From: Aquila chrysaetos chrysaetos | Taxonomy: Eukaryota; Chordata; Aves; Accipitriformes; Accipitridae | DNA: 64,000 bases | Direction of reading: 5' to 3' | Assembly (NCBI RefSeq): GCF_900496995.4 | Contig: NW_024470382.1 | Location: 558,001-622,000 of the forward strand | Program-made: the position numbers and the translations under genes | Part shown: positions 12,633 through 24,700 of the stretch, piece by piece | Position numbering within the stretch: position 1 is the stretch's first letter | How the letters are laid out: the number at the start of each line of letters is the position of its first letter | Notes under the pieces: generated by a model | What the model was told of the DNA's origin: nothing | Databases searched by the model: none | What the model saw: the letters and a program-made list of their open reading frames with translations, nothing else

Positions 12633-14708
12633 GTAAGAAAAGTTGATTCTTGGACCTAACTCTGTCTCTCAGCAGAGAAATGACACTGCTGGAAAGAAGT
12701 GTCTCTCCCCAGGTGAGGGAGGGAACATCAGCAATTGCTTCAGCGTGTTTCCCAGCAGGCTCCCCTGGAGGGAGCCCAGAGGGGGCAGAGAAAGTGCTGC
12801 CTTGGGCTGGTCCTCTGCTGCTGAGCTTGGCTGGGCTCCTGGAATGGAGGGAGCTCATGGCAAGCGGGCAGCGCTGCACAGAGACAGCTCTGCCCAGGAG
12901 CAGGGCTGGGGGCACTGCCTGCAGGCATCGAGAGGAGACCTGCAAGGCAGAGAGAGCTTAAAGGCAGTGGGGATTGGGAGGATGCTGAGAGCTCACTGGG
13001 GGAGAAATCTTCACAGCTCTCTACATGGTAACTCTCTGGCTGCAGGGCAATACAGTTTCAATTCCTGGAGGGATCACTGAAAACTGGCACACCTGGCACT
13101 TTATGGGATCTGGCAGGAGGACTCTCTTCTTTTCTCTAGTGTAGAGCAGAAGGATGTGCTCCAGAGGACGCCTTCCCTGCTGCACTGTCAGAGGGACAGG
13201 GCATGAGGGCTGCCTTCTCCTGGCGCCAGTTGCAGGGCTGTGAAGCCGGTTGTGCACCCAGGGGTGCCCAGGGCTGTCCTTCAGAGCAGAGTCCTGGTGT
13301 TGCAGGGGCTGAGTGATGGAGCAGGGACTTTGCTGCCTGCCAGGGTCAGCACTCAGTCTGCGCAGGGAACTCCCCATGACGGTGTGGGTGAAAGAAATGA
13401 CCCCTGGAAGGGCAGAGCAGCGTGATTATGCTGTCAATAGCATGCTGCGTGGGTCAGCTTTGCTCACAGCTCCAGCTTAGCCCTGGGCATTTCCAAGGGG
13501 ACTTTCATGAAGAACATCAAGGCAGCATTTTCCTGAAAGGTAAGCAGCCTTTGCTCTGAATTTTTATCATCCTAGTGGGTGGGCAGTGTGAGACTAAAAT
13601 TTATTTCTCTACTCTGGAGAAGGCACCGAGACCCTAGTTGTCCTTAGGACTTTTCTGAGGAGCTCCTTAGCCCCTGCACACACAGAGATGCCCCTGGGCA
13701 GTGCCTGGCTGCCAGGAGGGGTCTGCAGGGCAGAGCTGAGCACACAGCGGGTGGGATGGGGTCTGTGAGTAGGGACAGGGAGGAGACAAGCAGACAGAGA
13801 AGCAGCTGCTGACAGGGACAGCTCCAGGCAGCAGAGACATGGGCAGAGAGTGAGAGGGAGCTGCTCCCAACAAATGTCATGGGAGGGGGGGATTCAGGCA
13901 CCTCCCTGCCATCACTGAAGAAAACCTGTAGAGTTTTCTCCCACCCAGCAGACACTCTGCCCTTACGGCCATGGGGACTCAGTCACCTTCTCAGTGGCCT
14001 CAGCCCCGAAGGGAAGAAATTATCAAACACCCTACCATCTGTTCCTGTCCTGCTTCCATCAGCAGCAGCACTGTGAGATCTGTCCAAGTTCTCCCTCCTA
14101 TCTCTGCTCCTCTTTATCTTATCATTGGACTGGGATGGCAGTGGGATTCAGATGCACATCACAGACCAAGCCTGGATGGGTCTTGCCATGCAGATTTGTC
14201 CACGTGAGTAAAGTGTCCCAATCTGCTCCTAAGCCCCAGGCTCCCAGTGATTCAAATGACAAACCTCTCCTTTCAGGACACCCCATCTTTAGGATATTCG
14301 CTTCTTTCCCTGCCAAAAACATTCCTTCAGTGTGATGGGGAAAGTAGAACAAAATAGTCAAAACAAATTCCCCTCGGCTCTTCTCCACTTCTGGTTGAAT
14401 TGGGAGTGAGAATGCTGAAAAGCTCTTTGATATGACTAGTGGATTTAATCTAGGATAACCCCATGTCCCTATTCACCTCTTGCTGTAGGGCAGGACCGAC
14501 TCCTCCAGAGCCTGCTCCTCTCACTGGCACCCTCAGCCAGCACCAAGCATATCTCATGAAAGGGACCTGCCAAAGTTCTTCCTGAAATACAAGAGGCAGC
14601 TTCACTGGGGTTTCTATGAAAAATGTGTTAGGTTTGCTCAGTGAAGTCTCTTCTAACTAGTCACTGTCTTTTCCCTCTTGTACAGTGCCCTACGCCCAGT
14701 GGAAGCTA
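12633..14708 (+). other. Upstream region of the olfactory receptor pseudogene
   Basis: GC- and GA-rich sequence (repeated gcagagac, agggacag and ctgctg words) without a recognisable gene. It leads into the OR start and may contain old non-coding first exons; no single exon could be fixed. Confidence 0.35.
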
Positions 14709-16085
14709 ATGTCCAATGGCAGCTCCATGATCAATTTCCTCCTCCTGGCATTTCAAGACACACAGGAGCTGCAGCTCTTGCACTTCTGGCTCTTCCTGGG
14801 CATCTACCTGGCTGCCCTCCTGGGCAACAGCCTCAACATCACTGTCTGTCGTGGTTTCAGCCCAGCCGGTAACAAAGGACCACACAGCTGCTCATTCACT
14901 CCTCCCCGCCCCCCCCTCCAGTGGGATGGGGAGGAGAATCAGAAAGGAAAAAAGAAAAAAAAAAAGGAATCTCATGGATTGAGATAAGGGCAAATTACTG
15001 GGAGAAAACAAAAAGAGAAATTACAACAGCAACAGTACTAATAAAAGAATGTACAAAACAAGTGATGCACAGTGCAACTGCTCACCACCTGGAACCCGAC
15101 ACTCCTCCCCTTCCCCCACTGAAAGCCGAGAGCCCTCCCATTTATATACTGAGCATGATGTCTACACAGTATGGAATAGCTCCTTGGGTAGTTCAGGTCA
15201 GTTGTCCCAGCTGTGCTCCCTCACCGGTTCCTGTGAAAATTAACTCCATCCCAGCTGATCCCAAGACACTGCCGTAGCCTGTGACCACCACCTCCATACC
15301 CCCATGTACTCCTTCTTCCTCAACCTCTCCCTCCTTGAGCAGGGCTCCATCTCTACCACTGTTCCCTAATCCATGGCCAATTCCCTGTGGGACAGCAGGA
15401 CCATCTCCTAGAGGGTATGTGCTGCACAGGTGTTTTTCTTTCCCTTTTTGTTCACAGTGGAGTATTCTCTCCTCACCATCATGGCCTATGACCGCTACAT
15501 TGCCATCTGCAAACCCCTGCACTACGGGACCCTCCTGGGCAGCAGCGCTTGTGTCCACATGGCAGCAGCTGCCTGGGGCAGTGGGTTTCTCCATGCTGTC
15601 ATGGACACACCAATACATTTTCACTACCACTCTGCCAAGGCAATGTGGGCCAGTTCTTCTGTGAAATCCCCCAGATCCTCAGGCTCTCCTACGTCAGGGA
15701 AGTTGGGCTTCTTGTGGTTGGTGCCTGTTTAGCATTTGGTTGTTTTGTTTTCATTGTGCTGTCCTGTGTGCAGATCTTCAGGGCTGTGCTGAGGACCCCC
15801 TCCCAGCAGGGATGGCACAAAGCCTTTTCCACGTACCTCCCTCACTTGGCTGTGGACTCCCTGTTTCTCAGCACTGCCATATTTGCCTACCTGAAGCCCC
15901 CCTCCATCTCCTCCCCTTCCCTCCATCTGGTGGTGGCAGTTCTGTACTCGGTGGTGCCTCCAGCAGTGAACCCCCTCCTCTACAGCGTGAGGAACCAGGA
16001 GCTCAAAGATGCCCTGTGGAAAATGATGACTGGGTGCTTTTCAGAAGCAATAAACTGCCTGTTTTCTTCCACACTGCATTCATAA
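14709..16085 (+). pseudogene. OR14-like olfactory receptor pseudogene
   Basis: Seven-transmembrane odorant receptor of the type greatly expanded in birds. Visible parts are the start MSNGSSMINFLLLAFQDTQ, the TM1 motif LLGNSLN, HLHTPMY, the TM3/loop-2 motif MAYDRYIAICKPLHYGTLLG, KAFSTYLPHLAV in TM6, and the TM7 motif NPLLYSVRNQELKDAL. It is broken by an LTR between TM1 and the first loop (14847-15268), in-frame stops after ISTTVP and after TIS in the loop-1/TM3 region, a frameshift near 15618, and a loss of a few codons before YVREVG. It cannot make a receptor. Confidence 0.93.
14847..15268 (-). mobile_element. ERVL-type solo LTR interrupting the olfactory receptor
   Basis: A 422-bp LTR in minus orientation with TGTCGTGG...AAGACA ends. 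It is flanked by a near-perfect 5-bp target duplication (ctgtc at 14842-14846, ctgcc at 15269-15273). Read on the minus strand it contains cagtatataaa as TATA box. It belongs to the same broad group as the LTRs at 10316, 58122 and 58819 but is shorter and more diverged. Confidence 0.85.
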
Positions 16086-18688
16086 TGTAACTCATTACAG
16101 GCCCAGCCTGCCTTCTCCGGTTCTTCTTTGTGGTGGCAGCAGGGTTTTCTTTGTTTTTCTTGTGATAATGTTGTGCACACTGAAATTTCATTATTCATCC
16201 CACTTCTAATTCACTGTGTACCTCTAGAATTTGACCCAGAGGCTGTGTAAATGAGGCACAGTGCTCTCTGTGTATTTATACAAAATAAAGGACCCTGCAG
16301 CTACTTGTTCACCTGAGATCCTGCCTCTGAGAACTTGGTGAAGCTGCAGGGCAGTGCCTGCATGCAGAGGGGAAAGGGGAAAGAGTCTCAGCACAGCAGC
16401 AGTGCCAGGCAGCACCAGAACTTGGTCCTTCCAGAGCTGCATTCTTTCCACTTCCACACTCTTCTTCTGAGCCCCTGGGTTGGTGTAAGGCCTGAGTGCT
16501 CTGGCAGCTTGGCCACAGTCCTGCTGTGTGACAGGACTCTCGAGGGAGAATCTTTGTTTTGAGGAATTGCTGTATTTATACTGGCTTTGTCACTGCATCC
16601 CCTGCCCCACTGGCCACCGGCCCAGGGTTCCCTCAGCTGCCTCCCTTGTGCTGACAACACATTTAGAGAAGTGCTTCTGGGTGTCCTCCCCAAGCGTGGC
16701 CATTTCCGAACACCGCTGAGCTTTGGCTTTGCTGCCTCCATCCCTGTGCCCACAGGCCAAGTGTCTGTGGGCCTCCTGGGCAGGCTCTTCCCCCTCCAGC
16801 CTCCCTGCACTTCCTTCAGGTGTTTCACCTCCTAAATCAAGGGCGCTTCCTGTTCATCCACGCTGACTTCTTGCCAGGTCTTGTACAACTCCCTGCGCAT
16901 CAGGCTGTCTTCTTCCTGGGCTTTGAGGATGTTGTCCCTGAAGATCCAGGAGGGACTCATAGCCTGTTTGTCCTCCAGGACCAGCCAAGCAGATCCTCAG
17001 CTGTTCCCCTGCTTATTTTGCCAAAAGTCTAACAAGCCCCCACTCCGATTTCTGTGCCTCGGGCTACCTTCCTTTCCCTCTCCAGTCTTGAATTGGATTA
17101 TCAGGTCAAGTCTCCCCTGTTCCTGATCGTAAATTGATGAAAACGAGCAAGTATCTAGCACAGAAGGCAACCCGACCAATGTCAGGTCTTTCTACGAGCA
17201 AGGTCATCTTTCAAAGTCTTGTACTAGTGGCAGAGGAGTGACAGAGGAGCGTTTTCCTGCATCTAATCGGAAGCACCTGGCTAAGTCTGGCTGCTATCAG
17301 GAAATGCCCCAGAATTCACTCTAGGTTGTCGGCACATCAACATTCAGGGATGGAGCAGCAGCCACGTCCATTGCCTTTGGCGATTCACAAAGCCCAAGCC
17401 TGCTGGTGAAGCCGTTACTTACGGGAGTCGTTCCCCATTGCGGCCATCCCTCCTCTCAGGAACAGAGGGGAAAGCTTTGGATGACAAAGGAGGTCAGGAC
17501 GTGCTCCAGAAAGAGAAGATCAGCGCCAATCCCCTCACCTGATCGCAAAGAAATAATTGTAGCTCAACAAAATGCTTAAAAAAAACCCCAAACGCAACCC
17601 ACAGAACAGCATCTGCCATCAACAGCGTTTCAGTGGCACTTGTAACCGCTGCCGAGCTGCAGGCTGACGGCCCCACTGTCCCTGTCACTGGACTCCAGTT
17701 GACGGCAATTACCAAGGCCCTTTTGAAAGACTGCATTGCCTGTCACCTTCTCTGAAGAGGACCTGCTGCTTACCTGCGGCTAGCCTTAGCAGCAGAGCCC
17801 TCGGGCTCTCCAGCCCACACTTGCTCACCTTGGATGCAGGAGCGACCGGCTTTCGGCCGCTATTTTAACGGCTGCCTTTGCCGTGCTCCTTTTCTATCTT
17901 CTTTTCTACCACATCAATCAGATCAGGGTGGGCTCCTTGTCATGCCTGAGCTTTTCCAGCTTAAGAGTTGCTGCCTATCAGTATGTTCAAACCAGTCAGA
18001 CACATTTAGCCTCAACTGAAGAGGGGAGATGAGGGATGTTGGTCCAAGGGTTCTCTGAAGACAGACACAGGGATCTGTGATCATTTCACACATGTGGAAT
18101 GGGCCACACTTACCTTTAGCAGATGATGGCCAAGCACTATTGTTCCAGAAGGAACATACGAAATTTAGTCACCAAGTCAACACCTGTTTCTTATGTCTGA
18201 ACAACAGTCAAAGCTTCCTTTGCTCTGTAAACACGCTTTCCTTCGCTGTGGTTAAAACCATCTTAACTGTACTTCACCACCTGAAGTCAAATGCGTTCCA
18301 GTATCTACCCTCGCCCAGAGAGCCCTGTTCGGATACATCCCTTCACACTACTGTAGGCACTGCATCAACACTTCAGAAATCCAGCCAGAAGACTTCTAAA
18401 CATGACTGTAGTAAAAACTACCTATGCCTGAGCATAACTGCATTCCAGGTGTTTTCAGCTCAAAAAACTTGGAAAAATTAATCATAAGAAACTCCATGTG
18501 CAGAGTAAACTAAATTCACAGGAGACTGAAAAATCATCAGTAATGCTGCTATAGCGCTCCGAAAACAGAGGGGAGTTTAACAGAGCACAAGACAGACATC
18601 GACTACGGCTTCTTCAGCACAAGGTCATATAAAAATACACAATTTTGCCTGGTTTGATGGAGCTACTCCAGAAAAAAAAGTCCAAAAT
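16086..18688. other. Spacer between the OR pseudogene and the RBBP6-like 3' end
   Basis: An AATAAA near 16284 could have served the OR. Apart from the coding-like fragment at 16790-17010 nothing is recognised. Confidence 0.4.
16790..17010 (-). other. Coding-like fragment with one stop, unrecognised
   Basis: Minus-strand translation gives a charged, helix-like sequence (MSPSWIFRDNILKAQEEDSL, RRELYKTWQEVSVDEQ) with one in-frame stop after EAPLI. It looks like an exon remnant of a real protein gene but I cannot name it. Confidence 0.25.
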
Positions 18689-20674
18689 TTTATTCCCATG
18701 CAAGTTTACTAAGTATTCTGAACCTTGATAATAAAGCATACTTAACACATTCCAACTGAAGTAAGAATCCCACTTCGCCGAGTCCTAAATTTTCTGTGTT
18801 TCAATCAGGCCAAAGTATGTTCACAGAGAACGGTCCAAAAGAAATCTTCTGTTTTCAATGGCCTCACCATCACAAGCACAGACTAGGCAAAGGGAGAGTC
18901 TGAGGCTGCCTTCAATTCCCATACATCTGGTGTTTACTTTGGTGATACCAGTTCCCTGGACCACACATAGGAAATGCTAGATGAGCACATTTTTAATGAC
19001 TGTTACGGTCCTGTGCTTTTTGATTCTGGAAAGTAAAAATTGGAGTGGCTTAATTGGAAAGCCTGCTTTACCTTGTGCAGAAAACACCTGAAGTCCACCA
19101 AGAATGCCTTGACATGGAAAGGCACAAACTACAGGAAGTGAAATCCAGTACTGATTCTGGTTTGTTCTTGTTTTAACCATCAGAAGTACAGGATACTCCA
19201 TCTCTAACCCAGTATTTAAAATGTGATAGTCACCCCCACTGAAAAGCAAGATGAATTATTACTATTACTATTTACTGTTTCTGTACTGCTAAATACCCCA
19301 GTAAAAACAAGTATAAACAATGACACTTTTTGAACAAAATAGGCTCCGCAAGCAGGAAGCTCTAAAATAAATGCTGCTTTAATTTATCGTACTTCCAAAC
19401 AGAACTCTTCTGGGGCAAATCCCATAGCCAAACAGTTGAGGGCTTTCACTGCTGAATTCAGTCTTTAAATTCAGTCGTTACCATGATGTCATGCCCTTAA
19501 TGCACAAAGAGAAGTGTTTCTTACCATGCTGGCTTTCTGACAGCTGAGCAACACACACCACTGCCACCTTTTTTTTTTTTAAATTACATCTGCCTTAAAA
19601 TTATCAAGCTACTTAATTTTACATTTTCTAGATTTCCTGTCATTGTTCAAAGTAGTTTAAAGCAGAAGCCTGCCTTTCTAGTGGGCTTTCTTCTTCTGCC
19701 AAACTCATCTGCTGAACCCCACATTTAATGGAACGGTTAGTTCTGTATCATGGCACCACCATACAAAAATACTACTAATAAAGCTTCTATTTAAAAAACA
19801 CAAACACCTTGGTGATCAGCATTCTTATGAGAGGAAATACAGATTACAGGGCATCCTAAAGTCTATGTGTAAATGTCTGCTGGCAAATGACAACAGCTTT
19901 CCAAACAAACTGGAACAAGGTTGAAATGTGACAGCTTCGTATTGAACGTTATTCTAAAATAGTCAGGACCAGCTGTGAATAGTGGCTCTATGTTTGGGGC
20001 CACATACTACCTTTTACAATATAAAAACAAGGCCACTTGACACATGAAAAAAACATACCTCTTGGCAGCACCTCCCCACATTGCATCAGTTCAAAAGATT
20101 TAAAGTCCTACCTGTCTTTTCAATATTAAACCCCTTGATATGTTATTTTTCGTACATGTTAGCTACCAGCAAGCTTTTACTGGTACCTTTTTTCCTGTCA
20201 CTAGTCTTTTCTCTGCTCATGTTCAGCTATCACTGGAAATCTCATCACATTGGATAGTTTACTGAAAACTTATTATAACCAAAAAGTGACATAGCAGGTC
20301 TGTAATGTATTCTGCAAAGCATTTTGCTGCTGCTATTTTATAACAGATACGACCTTCTTCTGCCAGGCAATTAAAAAAAAAAATTCAGCTGTGAAAATTT
20401 TTGCAGTATACTCCACTCAAACTAATTAACAATGGTTAAAAATAACATGCCCCAGCAAAACCTTTCATGATACATGGCCACAACTCACAATTCTGTACAA
20501 AATGTTCACTTTTATAAAGCTCTGATGTAAAAAACAAATAACCAAGCAGCAATATTTTAAGTGCAGCACAGGGTCTTCCATGTCACTATTTGCAACGCTT
20601 GAATTCATTTACATTTTAACAAAATTTAATACAGACGACTTAGGAATTAAGTAATTTTTTTAATATCCATCATT
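18689..20674 (-). other. RBBP6: Probable 3' UTR of the RBBP6-like gene
   Basis: Downstream of the stop codon the minus strand is AT-rich with no convincing coding signal. A variant poly(A) hexamer ATTAAA lies about 45 bases after the stop (20630-20625). The first canonical AATAAA that I found on this strand is at 18694-18689, which would give a 3' UTR of about 2 kb. Which one is used cannot be told from sequence. Confidence 0.4.
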
Positions 20675-21677
20675 CTATGTAGTGACAGATTTCATGTTTT
20701 GCTTATCTTTATCTTTGCTCTCCTTCGATTTTTCCTTCTTGTGTTTGTGTTTTTGGCTCTTTTCCAATTCCATTTCGCTTCCAATGTGTTTCTTATGCTT
20801 CTTGTGCTTCTTATGCTTCTTGTGCTGCTTCTTCTCTTTTTTCTTTTTCTTTTTCTTGCTGTCTTGACTCTCTCCTGAGCTGGCACTGCTGCTGTGGCTT
20901 CGAGGCTGACTCTCAGAAGGGCTTTGACTACAGCTAACACTGTGATGGCTTTGACTTCTGCTTGCTTCAGGCTGGTCAACTGCAGCAGGTGCTGCTGTAT
21001 CCTCTTTCACCTTATCAACAGACTTCTCTTTTGGGTCTTTTGGATTTTTTCCTGCGGCTTCCTCATCTTTTGGAGATACAGTACTCTCACTGTCATTTTC
21101 ATTGAGGTCTTTCTTTGCCTTTTCCTCCTTGGCTGGTCTGGTTTCTGGGTGATCTTTTGTCACTTTTGGGTGAACTTTCTGTGGGGTACCAAGAACCTTC
21201 TCACCCTCTTGAGAGGAAGATGTTTCAACACTGCCTGTCTTTGGCAACTCCTCCTTCACTTTTTTTGCAGGAGGTTCCATTCGAGGAGATTTTTCACGAA
21301 ATGAAGGAAATCCTTCATTCTCATCTCCTTTTCTTCTCTTCTGGTGTTTTTTATGTTTATTTCCTTTGCCATCTCCCTGTGGATATTCCACTTCCTTCTC
21401 TTTTGATTTTGTAGGATCTTTGATGACATGGCTCGCTCTTCCAGAAGATTTTTCAGGGTAATTTCCAGCTCTATTACCAGGTGACCTTGACCTAGAATGA
21501 TAGTTACGACTCTTCCCTTTGCCTCTTCTTGGATACAGCCGCGATCGTGAGTAGGAATGCAAATGGGAACGACAAAATGATCGAGAGTGGGAGCGAGAGG
21601 GGGCAGAATCTGATCTTGACTTGGAGTAGGTATAGAAACTTCTAGAGTAAGATGAAGTACTATAAGGAGGCTTGCAC
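20675..21677 (-). CDS. RBBP6: RBBP6-like terminal coding exon: RS region and basic tail, internally deleted
   Basis: A 1,003-nt terminal exon ending at TAG (20677-20675). It encodes an RS-rich start (YSRSFYTYSKSRS, PRRGKGKSRNY), a middle with GDGKGNKHKKHQKRRKGDE and EPPAKKVKEELPKT, and the lysine/histidine tail of repeated KKH units ending MKSVTT. Every block matches a separate part of the human terminal region, but the intervening human sequence is missing at three or more places: after SRSRSPG, after ENEGF, and after EEKAKKD, where the largest loss is. All deletions keep the frame. The acceptor tttcttttaag sits next to a TG repeat. Confidence 0.93.
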
Positions 21678-21691
21678 CTTAAAAGAAACAC

Positions 21692-21732
<41 letters not shown>

Positions 21733-24700
21733 AATTAATTCAAAACAGTCACTCTCCCCAGTTTTTTCCTCCCAAATTTGGTTTGGGGCTTTTTGACTTT
21801 CCATACACTTATGTTCTTTCAGCTGCTGACATAATGCTACTGCCAGTTGAAGAACTTAATAACATGTAAAAGTTTCTGCTCACAAGACAGAACAGCTGTT
21901 GCTTTGTTAGTGGAAAAACATACAGGAAGGGTAAGTCTGTTTCCACTCACTTCTACCACATGAACTACCATAGCTATTGGCTGATTTAAGGTGGTGTATA
22001 GTGGCCTCTACTGCTATGTGAATGCACACATTTTTTCACTACTCTGCAACTACATGCAGTGCAAATCATTTTTGTTGCAGTAAGATGCAAAAAGAGCAAG
22101 TCTTAATAGCTACAGTGCAGTATCAAACATCAGGAAAACACGATTTGGCCTGAAGACAGTAAAGCTCAATTTTAAAATGCCAGCTTAGTCTATTTAACTT
22201 CACTACTTCTTTGGCAATTTGTACAGGATGCAAAATACTTGTACTGCAGTCTTACAATCAACACTTCTAGCCCAATGTCCTAGCAAAATCTTGCACATAC
22301 CTCTAGCTCTAACCAAGGATAGTGACAGCACTTCAAGAAAAAGTTGTATCTAAACTCAGCCTCTAGTAATATGGCTCAATGCCATTACTCTAGGAAAGAT
22401 ACTGACAGCATTACTAAGAGACAGCTATTCAGACTCCTGCCCAAGTGATTTTGGGGGATATAAAACATCAGCTACCCTGAGTTTTTTCTTCACAAGTTTT
22501 TCTTTTTTTTCATTTAACAATGTCAACAAAATTCTAGTGAAAGCCACCAGTTTGCAGTCCAGCTTAAAATCTCTCCGTGTATCCACAGGAGACAGACAAA
22601 AGAGGAAATTAAGACAATTTCTCTCACATATCTCCTCCGATGTGCTTTGAAGTAATGGTTACAATCAGAATAGGGAGGTGCAGAAAATCCGGCTACTACA
22701 CCTATTCAGTTGCTAGCCTCCTCACGGCTCTCAGGAGGTGAAGGATGTCATTGCAGAGAAGCTTTAGGAAAAGAGACAGCTGTTCCTTAACAGGAGCTGT
22801 TAACTGCTGCTCCATTATAACTATCAGTCAACTGTAATCTCTGCCATATTTGAGCTAGTAACCTACATATGAAACTCCTATCCCTGCTAATCCCTTGAAT
22901 CGTCCAATCCATCCAATGAGCGAGACATGGAGTGGAACTCCCCCTGATTCTTCCACACAACCTGCTTCTCCATTACAGACATGTAAACCAGTTACCTGGA
23001 AAATGAATGCCTACGCTCCTTTGGAATCTTTTTACATTCCATCAATTCCTTAGCAAAATCACTGGCAAACTCATCAAGTTTGGACTTTTTCTTTGCCCTG
23101 TTAAAGTAAGTTTGACCTTTATTACAAAAAGGCACCAAGAAACAAAACATGGCCAATATGAGAAAATATAGACTGCATGCAAATGCAAAAGGGGAACATC
23201 CTATTTCAGCAAAAACAGTTTAGCATTCCTACAAGTTTTAGGGAAAGTTTTAGAATTACATTTGTCTTGTTTTAGTTTTGCATGTTTACCATCTGCAACA
23301 AAAAAGTATATTGGAAAAAAACAGTAATTTTTGCTTATGTCAGGTGCACTTGAGTGTAACTGCAGCTCGATATGCGATCAAAATACAAAAATGAAGAACA
23401 ACGCAGCTTCATTGAGCCAAATACTTACTCCTCTTTAAGACTCCGTTGGTCTCTGTAAAACTTCTCCCTAGAGAAAGGAGATGCTTGTGTCCTTGGGATG
23501 CTAATTGAATGAGACATGGGTACTGCTCTTGGAACCCAAGCTGATGACGTGTTTGCAGGAGCTGGGGGATATCCTGGAGGGGGGGCAGTGCACCCAGCAG
23601 ATGGAGGCTGACCAGGTGGAGACTGAGGAGGAAACGGTGGTGGTGGTACCCCCAGTGGAAGAGGAAGTGCATGGCGTGCTGGAGGATACAAGGGAGCTGG
23701 AGGCACAGGCACAAAGACTGGTGTTGATTCTGGTAGTGCTGGGGCCTGAGTCTTTTGGGTACATTCACTGTGCAGGCGTCCTCGATTTGGACCTCTAAAG
23801 AAACCCAAAACCATGTGTCACTGTTTGTTACACTCTGTCTGATTTTAAAGAGGAAAGCAAGTGAAGCGGGAGCATGGTGGCAAGCACTTCTTGTCCTCAA
23901 CTTAAGCATTCTTCTCCCTGCTTTCTGTTCATTTGAGATTACACTCATTTCTTGATCCTCATACTTGCCTTCCACATCCTCACCCCCAACACTTCCCTCG
24001 GTCTTCTCTCCTTACACTCAGCTTTGCAACTGCGAGTGGAGGCTGCCCATGCTTAACAGAGACTCCCATCTCCCACGTGCCACGTGCCCACCGCTCCTCT
24101 GCTACTCCTTGAGACACTTAATATTTTGCACTTCTAACCTTCAAAGTCCTGCACAAATATTAACTCATCTTCTCTCAAACTTCTGTTAACCTCTTCCACA
24201 TACGCTTCCTGTGCTGTTGCCTCATGATGATGTACCTGGCCTGTTCTTGTCCCTGCATTGTTATTTTCTTGCTTACTGAATCCGAGATTTTAAATCATTT
24301 GTGGGATGGATCCCAATTTTTGTTTGGATTTATCTTTAAGATTTTATAAACACAGTGCACCCTTACAGTCTATCTAACATCAAGTATATAAAAAAATGAA
24401 GGACTGACTTGGCATAGCAATAATAGATAAAACAGACTCTTCTCTTTCCAACAGCGAGAAAGCAGCTTGGCTATTTGAGATGACTAAATTGAAGAAACTC
24501 AAAATTGTCATAAAACAACAGCCTTGACTTTCCCAGTGATTTGCTCCATCAGAATCAACTAAGTTGTTCAAAAAAGAATGCTGGAGGCTGATTTCTATTG
24601 GGAAATCAATTTCTTCAGCCTTATACAGCCAGTAAGCAAAAGGGTGGCTTTCCACCTGATCCTTTAATTATATTTGATTTTTATATGCACTTATGCTTTC

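Noticed and set aside
20682-21414. Plus-strand frames opposite the last RBBP6-like exon
   Set aside because: Shadows of the lysine/serine-rich coding exon; no independent signal.
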